From Simmondsia chinensis (taxonomy: Eukaryota > Streptophyta > Magnoliopsida > Caryophyllales > Simmondsiaceae), in contig JAGTTD010000018.1 of NCBI GenBank assembly GCA_018398585.1, forward strand, positions 13,337,501 through 13,401,500: DNA of 64,000 nt, given 5' to 3'. The notes beneath the pieces are model-generated. The model saw nothing but the letters and a program-made list of their open reading frames with translations. It had not been told where the DNA came from and did no database searches. The position numbers were made by a program, and so were the translations under genes. How positions within the stretch are numbered: the first letter of the stretch is position 1; the number at the start of each line of letters is the position of its first letter. Shown here one piece after another: positions 55,641 to 64,000 of this stretch.

Positions 55641-56389
55641 TTATTATCAGTTAAATACACCTTCTAACTTATCTTTTTGGTAACTATTTATCAATGTAGT
55701 GAGATTCAATAATCATAACTGTCCTTTTAAAATCACTAATCGTTATTTCAATTATCTAGTTTTTGGTTCGATTAGCGAAGTGACCACTTATTAAATTACT
55801 ATACTAAACATTCATCAATTGCATGTCACATTGGGAAAAATGATACTTTTTGTGGACAATATATGTATTTTTTTCTTTTGTTATTAATCCCAATGGTCTC
55901 TATACTTTGCGTAATGTGTTTTTAGCCCTTTGAAGTTAATTTGCACCAATTTAATTCATATATAGTTCATGTTGGGCCATTTATTCCTATTACGACATTA
56001 AAATTAAGTTAATGGCCTAATTTCAACAGCTTAGTTATGTTAGATACAATTGACAAGTTCTTTTTCGATAATTAGCGATGCGATGCGATTGCATTACAAA
56101 ATGACAACTCATAAAAATGAGGCAACGATCAACCAGCATAAAAATAGGGATCAAGCAGCAACTACATAGAAGACATAACAAAATAGAAAAATAGGACAAA
56201 AATATAACACCAAAAAAGACAGACAGAAAAAAAATAACAAACAGGCACTATAGGTATGCAATACCATAGCTAAGATGGGCCATAGATAGGGGAAATGACC
56301 AACTATACCAAAACTGGTGTTGAGATTGACAAGGTCAGAACATCTAAAACCCTATTCTAACCTTACAAATAACTTAACCATTTTTTTTA
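55641..56389. other. AT-rich spacer, nothing firm
   Basis: No gene is recognised. The minus strand of 56080-56330 is T-rich and lies downstream of the decayed ORF at 56390, so it may be the 3' untranslated part of that element. Confidence 0.35.
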
Positions 56390-58458
56390 TATTCGTCTCA
56401 TCAAGGTTATAAGACAAACCAAGTTTGTTTCCCATGCTCCCACTTGCACCTCGCACCAATAAGCTTCGCATCCTTTAAAGGACTGTCACCCCTCCTCTCC
56501 AACCTCCCCTTTTTTCTTTTACCAAAGAGTTTGACCGATTTTTTTGCACACTTCTCGGGAGACATGTCTTTTAGAAATTCTTGCAGGTCTTGCCCTGCTT
56601 ATTCTTTAATCACGCGCTTTTGTGCTCTATGACTCCTGTTCAAAAAAAAAAAAAAAAAAAAGCTCGTACCATGAAGACCCACCACCGTATTCCCTCTTCT
56701 CTCCTTTGACATATTAGATTCCACCACTAGTGGGTCCATCGCCAATGGGAGTTCAAAACTCGATGGATACTTAGGTCCAGAAGACCAAGAATTAGTATCA
56801 GTAGCGGCATCTCGAGCCTGGATTTGAATATTTTGTAAGTAATCTTAGGACCCTTCGGAGTCGTCCAAGCCAACGTTGTTCCAGGGTAAGGCAAGAGGAG
56901 ATTGAGTTTCCTGGATTGCTGCTCGGGAACTTGACTAGATAAAAGTGGGTAGGATGGTCGAACATGGGTAATGAACATCCTAGACTCATCTACCAAAAAA
57001 TTGGCCACCAATGTGCATGTCAAAATTGCAAATGCCACGCTCCACGAACCTCATGTTATCTCTGACCCAACTAGACAGAGGATGGAATCTCCACAAGCTC
57101 CCATGCCAGTGTTTAAGAGCTCACGCAGGGAAGGACCAATTGGACAGCAAGTTCTCCCAATGATGCATGCTCTGAAGTCAGTATCAACCTGAGAAGATAA
57201 TTCCATTTCCATTGAGAGCTTAGCATAGGCAACAAGGTCAATTAATTCCAGGGAGCAATTAGAGATAATTTCAGAAATACCTTCTTTCACATACACCAGA
57301 CGGGATCCCCCGTGAACCTGCATTTGGACCATTTCATGTATACACAATGGGAGGCATGTATCGATAAGTATCCTTGCAATGTCAATGCATCTCATTACAA
57401 AAGTTCTAGGGTCGACCCGAATAAACTTGCCCCATAAATTAGCAAACTCTATCGTAGTTGAGGTTGCTATGAGGAGATCCTTGTGTCAGTGAAGATTGCT
57501 TCTAGTGATCGGAAATAATAAAAAAATCATTGCTTTATTTCCAACACTCTGGATAAGCTGAAGAATCTATGTCCACCCCCAAATAGTATGACAGAACTCA
57601 TAGCTGAATATCCTAAGCCTTTACCGAAGAGATTGATTTGAACATTAGTCTTTCGAGATACTTGACGTCATAAGTCACTAGTCTAATTGAAGAAGAAAGA
57701 AAAGAAAGAACTCCGAGTGAAGGCTCAAAGCCAAGCTTTTCTTTGACAAAAATTGGACCGACAACCTATGAACCTCAATCCATACTCTTCTGCACAAGGA
57801 ACCCAGTGTCTGACCTGAGTACCTATCAACCTTCTTAAATTTGAGAAGTAGTAGATGTTTCCAAGGGCCAAGGTATGAATCCAAGGACTCGGCCGAGTCA
57901 CATGTTAGAATGAAGGTGTTAGGGCTTAACCCTCTAGGGACAAAACCTTGAAGGTTATTCTCCATTATGAATGTGAGGAAACTATCGAGCGTATCCTTCT
58001 CGAAAGATTAAGCCATTATAGACCTATTAATCCATGCCTCCACACGCTTGTTAATATGCGCAACCACAACCCTGGGACTAAATTGAGCCTCAGCATCCCT
58101 ATGCCCTTGAAGGAGCATCAACCCTATCAAGATTAGCGGTTAAAACATTGGATCTGTGGTGAGAAAGTGAAGGAGACCGGTCCCAAAGAGATGAAGAGGA
58201 ATCCCTTTTGTCGGACTTAGCCCATTCAACTCTAGTTACGAACCCGATGACCCGTCTTCCATTCATGTTCACAAACAATTGCCTTGGCAACTTCGCTTCT
58301 AGCATGGAGCCTAATAAAGCTATAGGAAAGCCTTGACCCCGCTCTTCTATTTTGAGGAACATAAGTGTCATAAATTGATTCAAAATCCCGAAACATGGCT
58401 TTAAACCATAATTTGATGTCCTCTCCAGAAGTCCATCAACGAAGATGGAAACTGCCAT
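56390..58458 (-). pseudogene. decayed DUF4283/RRM-type ORF (LINE ORF1-like)
   Basis: It begins at the ATG at 58458 (MAVSIFVDGLLER), an RRM-like opening (VSIFVDxL). Frame 57678-57965 holds SLDSYLGPW and CRRVWIEVHRLSVQ, the pattern of plant proteins with an RRM and a DUF4283-like domain, many encoded by LINE ORF1. Frame 57051-57395 continues with MRCIDIARILIDTCLP. A basic C-terminal part (CAKKSVKLFGKRKKGRLERR) is encoded near 56480-56560. Frameshifts occur at about 58100, 57680 and 57050. No reverse transcriptase ORF follows, so it is either a truncated LINE or a pseudogene of a domesticated relative. Confidence 0.5.
56642..56661 (-). other. 20-T tract before CAG inside the decayed ORF
   Basis: The minus strand reads T20 then GAACAG. 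It has the look of a polypyrimidine tract and 3' splice site between frame 56727-57038 and the basic C-terminal part. It could equally be a simple homopolymer expansion. Confidence 0.3.
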
Positions 58459-58599
58459 TACAACCGCCTAAAAAAGAGAGGGAGAGACGGGTTAAGGGAG
58501 AGAGAGGGCTAAAAAGAAACACCTGTCTTTGACCGCTTGGAAAGGTGTATCAAACATGGTATGTAGAAAAACAGATTGAAGGAAAATATTAAAGTCATA
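58459..58599. other. junction between decayed ORF and solo LTR
   Basis: A pyrimidine-rich minus-strand leader (CCCTCTCTCTCCC) lies directly upstream of the ATG at 58458. The exact border with the LTR on the right could not be placed. Confidence 0.35.
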
Positions 58600-60193
58600 C
58601 TAAACGACATACCTAAAGCGTGAGTCCATTTTTGAATTTCAACACCTAAAATTGGAAGAAGAATCTCTTAGTCTTCTCTGTAATGACCTCTCTTTAGCAC
58701 CAGAGTGTGGGCTCCTAAAATATTTAATTTTAGAAAAAATTCAGAATGAAAATTTTCCTTTCTATCTTTCTTGAAAACAAAATTTCAGAGAAAGTTAAGC
58801 AAATATATATAATAGATAATCCGATCATGTCATAAAATATGCAATTGTTAATTTCAAACCAGTCAAGCGTGCCACATTGGCTATGTGTCGCCCTATAACA
58901 AGGTGTACATCATGGCAGTCGGGCGAGTGTTGTCCACACGCCCGCAAAGCATATTATTTTTTTTATACTGAGGTGATAGCTGTCTTCATCTCATTGGGAA
59001 TGGAGATGTCAACAAGGCGACAGCTGTAGCACCCTTATTTGTCTAGCTGCATTTTTATTTATACTTTTCCTAATGTATAAATTCCTTCATAAATATTATT
59101 TAGCATAAAATTTATTTATCTCATAAATAAATAATTCATCTCATGATTTCGTTTAAATATATTCAAACAGTGCTTTATGTTGAGGCTTGCAAAGGGACCT
59201 CAAGAATAATTTAATTTTAGTTCCAAATGGATCAAATCTAATTATTAATACTTAAAAACATTGATTACCATTTAACAACATTTAATTCTACTAAATAAAT
59301 GTTGTTGCATTCTAGGTTTTAACATATTCACTCAAGAATTCTCATATTATAATTAAATGACACATGATCCCTCTATTAGACATCCATAAGAAATAACAAA
59401 TCAAATTACTATCTTATATTTCTCACCTCTTTTTCTAAAGTTTCCGACTTGCACTTTTTGAAAAATTTTGTGATACAAAACGTAGTTTCCGTATCAATTC
59501 CAGTGACAATCACATGGAATACTTTGGATAAAGATTTCAAGTTTTCAACAATTGCAAATCTACTTAAAAGGATATCTGTATCTCAAAATAGACCATAGAT
59601 TTCATATTGAATGTTTTGTTTCGGCTACACCCAATGCTATCATCTGACATACAAAAGGTGTTGGCCCACTCAATGCGACCTCAATTTTTTAGTACATCAA
59701 AGTAACACACACTATGTGCCACAAGTCCAAGACAATCTCAGGATTTAGAGTCATCCTCTTAATAGAATGAATTAGTTATCTGATAGCAATTAAGAAATAA
59801 ATAATTTAAGTGGTCCAGCTCAATGTTCAAATCTTATTGATAAACACCAACATGATAAGTTTGGATCGTTATCCATATTACCAAGATGAGTCATCTAAAA
59901 TATCATATTATAATCTTATCAGACAAGTTATCCAAACTTATCACTACCTACGAACTTAATTTAACGACATATCAAAATTTCGATTCAAGTATATCCGTAG
60001 CTCAATCTTATTGACCACGTAAACTAAACTTGACATGCATCTTGCACTACGTCCATCTCATGGAACGTTTTAGAAAACAATCACATGTATATTTGACTCG
60101 TAAAACATAATCAATCATTAAATAAATAAAATAATTTTATTTAGCTAATATTTAAAACTAATTAATTGGGTTTTAAGGACAAAGATTCCAACA
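58600..60193 (-). repeat. diverged solo LTR related to the three-LTR copia family
   Basis: It follows the order of LTR A from its middle to its end: TAATGACCTC..., CTCATGAATT-like blocks, the TTACCATTTAA...CTACTAAATAAAT block (59265-59300), TCAGGATTTAGAGTC (59740), and the end GGACAAAGATTCCAACA against GGACACTATTCCTAACA. Divergence is high. No internal region adjoins its right end, so it is a solo or truncated LTR. The first third of the LTR is absent. Confidence 0.65.
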
Positions 60194-60339
60194 ACAACAG
60201 CCTAAATTTGTGTAGGATCAAAAGTTTATGTGGCACAGGGTCACTCGAAGTCTAACAGCCTGTCTTCTAGTAGTTACAAAGGTGCTCATATGGGCTCTCA
60301 TTCAACTTCCCTTAGAATGTAGAAAGCATGTTGATGGTC

Positions 60340-60620
60340 TTGGGTTTTATCTCGAAGTGAGCGATATTCACGATGGGTTACACAACTCTGGCAGCCACGA
60401 TGTAGGTTTCAGGAATAAAGTGCTCCTGAGTGATCTTGGAGCTTGCGCCTGCTCTGGATTAAGGTTATCATCCATGATTGGAATAGAATTATATGCAATT
60501 CTATTTTTCCTCAAAGGAGATAAAATTAACTCAATCTCAAGATCAAAAGGAATCAATTTGAGGTCGAGCAAACATTTACCAAGCATGCACTACATAACAA
60601 ATTAATTCAAATCAAATAGC
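60340..60620 (-). pseudogene. gag N-terminus of an Athila/Tat-type gypsy element
   Basis: Frame 60368-60586 holds LDLEIELILSPLRKNRIAY-like sequence and RSLRSTLFLKPTSWLPELC. This resembles the conserved first residues of plant Tat/Athila gag (short charged helix, then R(S/T)L(R/K) followed by a hydrophobic proline-rich segment). It lies about 130 bp beyond a primer site, where gag should begin. The rest of gag and pol is absent, as the diverged solo LTR starts at 60193. Confidence 0.5.
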
Positions 60621-60710
60621 TAGTAGAAAACCGAGAAAACTAGTAAAAGAAAATTAAAAAAAAAAAATGCTTAAATAATAACAATTGACTTTAGACTTTG
60701 ACAACTAGTT

Positions 60711-60725
60711 TCCCAGCAATGGTGC
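60711..60725 (-). other. primer-binding site, Athila/Tat type (decayed)
   Basis: The minus strand reads GCACCATTGCTGGGA, a decayed form of the GCGCCGTTGCCGGGGA site of these elements (three to four transitions). Confidence 0.6.
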
Positions 60726-60732
60726 AAAAATT

Positions 60733-61560
60733 TGATATGGTTTTGAAGTGTCTGTAAAAACCGTGCACTTGCAAGCGTACAAGTTCGACGTAGCTGCTAG
60801 CGAGTATACATGTGTCATATCCATATGGAATCAGTATAAAGTCAAAATCAACTTATTTTTGAGTGACTGTAAAGCGGGTTTGGTTTTTGGGTTTGTAAAA
60901 TTCAAGTAAAACTAAATATAAAATGAATAATGTAAATGAGAATTAAGCAATCGAGTAATTTAATTACGGAATGACTTCGGGTTTACCAGTCTCGGACCCA
61001 AATTCTAGGAATTATTATGAAGATAACTTTAAGAATTTAGGTTACAAGCTCTAAATTTGAGTTAGCATTCAATTAAGGCTCAAGGGGGCATACCCTATCA
61101 AAGGACTATAGATGTTGCATGTATTATCTCAATAAACAAATTCCTTTCAAACTCCTAATTCAATGTTAATTGAACTTTGAAACACAAGCTAAAGACAACA
61201 TGCAAATTAATTGGAAAACTGAACGTAGCTACAAGCATATAAAGAAAATCCAATCATATAAGAAAATTTTCCCGTGGGGATGCAAAAATCTAGTAACAAA
61301 AGTCATCAATGAGCAAAATCACAAAATATGGGATTCAGACAACTTATAGTTCATTATCTCTAAACAAAGAGTCTACTTATCCTTTGGAATCTCGAAACAC
61401 AAATTAAACTATAAATAAAGAAAGAGAAACACTAGAGACTTCAAATCCCTCCTCAATTAATGATGCCTTGATTCCTTCTTTGATCCGTGTTTGCCCCTTC
61501 TCGTGAGCCTTGGCTTCTTGGTTGAGTCTTGAATGGTTAAAAAATTTATTTTTTGAGTAT
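60733..61560 (-). repeat. LTR (5' side) of the Athila/Tat-type element
   Basis: It adjoins the primer site. The minus strand ends ...GTACGCTTGCAAGTGCACGG, a signature of this LTR type just before the primer site. The block AGGCTCAAGGGGGCATACCC near 61077 and an AAACTCCTAATTCAATGTTAATTG segment are typical of such LTRs in my recollection. The far edge is not determined. Confidence 0.5.
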
Positions 61561-62427
61561 TAACTATTACCTCATTAAGGTTGCGTTGGATTATTTTTTG
61601 ACAATATAAAATTGCGAAAAAGCTTTATTTGATGGTAAGACTTGTGTATGGTTGACACAAGTTATTTTTTTACATATTTTTCATAGCGTGGAAACAAGGA
61701 TGAGAAAACTATTTTATAACAAAATAGAAAAAAATGCAAAAATAAATTTTTTTTACAGCTTATTCAAAAAAAGAAGTTTTAACTAGACTGTTAGATTTAA
61801 ATCTTCAACGTCATAATCCCTTTCACTTCCACACACCTACATCAGCTACCACCATGGTTTACTATGTTCATTATCCTCCACTACTGTACCTAGCCACCAC
61901 TATCTCGATTCACCTCTAACCACACCATGGCTTATCACCATCCCCCCATCATGACCAATGCTCCAACTATCAATGTGCACCAGTATGAGATCGCTACCTT
62001 GATGGTGTGCCCTCACCACCCACTAGTATGGCCACCACCATCGACTCAATACGCTAATAATTTCACCATTGTGGTACACTTGTATTGTCCACCATCATGG
62101 CTTGCAACCACTATGGTCTGCCTCTACTAACATGGCCACCCACTTTGATCAACATAGCTTGACCACCACTACCACTCACCACTTCCTATCATTTATCATT
62201 GTTGCTCGACACCACCATGATCCGCTCTACCAATATGGCTCACCATCACCACCCACCTATATTGGTTTATATTATCAAGTCTTTTTGCCACTATTACAGA
62301 TAAATTTTGTTAAAACTATGGATCTAAACACTATTATGTAAAAAAAGATGTTTCTATATCACATAAGTGAATGCCACAGTTTTAGGAAGATACAAATCTT
62401 AACTATTCGGATTTATTAAAATAAATA
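61561..62427. repeat. AT-rich spacer then CCA/CAC-rich low-complexity tract
   Basis: From about 61830 to 62260 the plus strand is built of imperfect ACCACCATGG, CACCATCC and TATGGCCACC words. This gives Pro/His/Thr-rich frames (61927-62130, 62069-62341) in more than one frame, as expected from a decayed trinucleotide repeat. 61561-61830 is AT-rich with nothing recognised. Confidence 0.5.
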
Positions 62428-63077
62428 GGGTAAATTACAGAAAATCTCCCCGTCTTTTATTTCAAAAACAGAAAATCCCCCTCACAAATAAAAGCAGTCA
62501 TAAAACCCCTTCACTTTTAAAAATTTATCACTTAACCCCTATAAAACTTTTTTTTGACCATTTTGCCCCTCAAAAGTGAGGGGGTTAAATGTTCAATTAT
62601 ATTTTTAGAAGAAAATTTTATATTATTAGGCAAAAATTAGAAAAAATTAATATTTTTTGCAATAGAATTAAGAAAATTTTATATTTTTATAAAAAAATAT
62701 AATTATTTTAATTAATTATAGTAATGATATTATAAGTTTAGAAGATAAAAAATACTTTTAAATTTTTCATAAAAGATATTATAAGATAAAATATAATATT
62801 TTTGTTGATATTATAATGTCACTACTATATAATTAATTAAAATAATAATTTTTATAAATATGAAAAAATTCTTATTTTTCCTCCAAATATAAATTTTACC
62901 TAAAGATAAAATCAAATACTTTATTATTTTATTTTAAGGGGCAAAATGGTCCAAAAAAAATTTTTTGGAGGCAAAGTGATAATTTTTTAAAAGTGAGGGG
63001 GTTTAATGAGTAGTTTTATTTGCAGAGGGAGTTTTTGTTTTTGAAGCAAAAGTCAAAAAATTTTCTATAATTTAGCT
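62428..63077. mobile_element. MULE-type MITE, ~140-bp inverted repeats, 9-bp TSD
   Basis: The target duplication AAATAAATA is at 62419-62427 and 63078-63086. The left arm (TAAATTACAGAAAATC..., TCAAAAACAGAAAATCCCCCTC, CCCCTTCACTTTTAAAAATTTATCAC, GACCATTTTGCCCCT) is mirrored by the reverse complement of the right arm over about 140 bp. Length is 650 bp with no ORF. A 9-bp duplication and long inverted ends are known marks of Mutator-like elements. Confidence 0.85.
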
Positions 63078-63086
63078 AAATAAATA

Positions 63087-63493
63087 AATTGAAAAAAGCT
63101 AAGATAAAATTAGTTGAACCAAACACACTCCAAAACTTATGGTAATAATAGTTTAATAGCATATTAAATATGCTATAAAATACAAACAAAAATATGCAAG
63201 TAGTATAGTAGGATCGATGGTGAAACAAGTACCGTGAGGGAAATGGTTTGGTCTGCTACTCACACCTACCCAACCTCACAGTCAAAACATGCCAACGTCA
63301 TAACACAACAAAAACCTCGCAAATTTCATCCCTATTTTTATAAATAAAACCCCGAAAAATATATTTCATATATATAATAATGCAAATAATTAATTTAATT
63401 TTTTTTGCTAATTTAATAATATTATTTAATACAAAAAACTTTAATATTTAAATTAGGTAGTGTCTCCTTTTGAGTTTTTGTCAAGTTCATTCC
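63087..63493. other. AT-rich spacer
   Basis: 63095-63130 (minus strand GTGTGTTTGGTTCAACTAA) resembles the end of a plant hAT-like MITE. I could not find a convincing partner end. A faint candidate is near 61583. Confidence 0.35.
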
Positions 63494-63651
63494 GAGGTTG
63501 ATAATTTGATCGTTATTAAGGTAATTAAGAAAGAGTTCAAATGTTATGACATATTAGAACCATTATTAAAGATACTTGGGAGATAATTATTAAGTTTGAT
63601 ATTGTTCGAATTTCTCATATTTTAAAAGAAAATATTATACTGCATATTTGA
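63494..63651 (+). pseudogene. RNase H-like remnant of non-LTR type
   Basis: Read with one frameshift near 63168-63172 of the window's last 900 bases (absolute 63568-63572), the plus strand gives EVDNLIVIKVIKKE then TWEIIIKFDIVRISHILKEN. It resembles the plant RVT_3/LINE RNase H segment with an acidic-D-x-L start and an F-x-x-V-x-I-S-H-V-x-R-E-x-N end. It is only about 52 codons and stops at 63651. Confidence 0.4.
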
Positions 63652-64000
63652 GAATAAATACAAGTCATTTTAGGCAAGGACATAAGAAGGAAAAATGCAA
63701 CAAAACCTTTAAAAGATTGTATAAGTTGATTCAATAAGATGAGTTATCTATTAGTAATTGTCATGATTGGACATAACACCAAACAATCTAATAGGTCCCT
63801 GAATTTTGGGGACCCATATTTTATAATCTAACTTTTAAAATTTTAATTATTTATATTATAGTTGTATTAATTATCAACATCGGCCTTAATAGTTATCTAT
63901 TGTTCTCTTTTACCTTTCTAAAAATATATTTAAATTAGATACATTTAACAATTTCCTGTGAAGCGGCCTTCCCCGCGGGGGGAAGAACTCCAAACAATAA
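63652..64000. other. AT-rich end of window, no gene seen
   Basis: The short GC-rich patch CCCCGCGGGGGG near 63972 is a small palindrome. Nothing else is recognised. Confidence 0.4.

Noticed and set aside
57003..57192. Plus-strand ORF opposite the DUF4283-like frames
   Set aside because: Antisense shadow of the better supported minus-strand reading.
60228..60605. 125-codon plus-strand ORF
   Set aside because: It is antisense to the gag-like N-terminus and shows no domain. It is best explained as a shadow frame.
61927..62341. Pro/His/Thr-rich plus-strand ORFs
   Set aside because: They come from a decayed CCA/CAC repeat that is open in several frames. No start context or homology is visible.

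Overview
This is a plant nuclear window, almost certainly from a flowering plant. It is AT-rich and packed with nested, broken retroelements: Ty1/copia, Ty3/gypsy, endogenous pararetrovirus, SINE and MITE-type repeats. I see no intact host protein gene. Nearly every long open frame is a fragment of a mobile element or a by-product of a tandem repeat.

Layout. Positions 1-5040 hold a 12-unit satellite of about 187 bp beside the remnant of a gypsy element (primer site and LTR, minus strand). The LTR carries a 25-bp minisatellite in its presumed U3. A MITE follows at 5450-5823. At 6163-11173 is a minus-strand SIRE-type copia element that lost its RT/RNase H and its gag start through two deletions running into the LTRs. 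At 11177-32243 is a minus-strand chromodomain gypsy element. Its protease is split by a 15-kb copia complex (14691-29906) with three LTRs and two internal regions (LTR-int-LTR-int-LTR). The leader of each internal region carries a run of short AT-rich hairpins.

Positions 32244-34285 hold small repeats, including a 236-bp SINE whose head is 5S rRNA, flanked by an 18-bp target duplication. Positions 34286-46868 hold two head-to-tail copies of an endogenous caulimovirid on the minus strand. It resembles florendoviruses: Met-tRNA primer site, movement, coat, protease and RT domains, then a second ORF. A 92-bp direct repeat borders the pair, and a perfect 26-bp inverted repeat marks its left junction. 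The two copies differ in content: the left copy lacks the coat core, protease and RT.

Positions 47013-54773 hold a plus-strand copia element split in its integrase by a 1.44-kb LTR-like insert. To its right are a repeat rich in GAGCTCGA words, a decayed minus-strand ORF of the DUF4283/LINE-ORF1 type, a diverged solo LTR related to the three-LTR family, the 5' end of an Athila/Tat-type gypsy element, a CCA-rich tract, a 650-bp MULE-type MITE with 9-bp target duplications, and a small RNase H remnant of non-LTR type.

The coding remnants carry stops, frameshifts or altered catalytic residues, so nothing here looks autonomously active. The value of the window lies in its junctions and repeat structures: the 5S-headed SINE, the three-LTR element, covarying hairpins in two unrelated repeat families, and the architecture of the viral integration.
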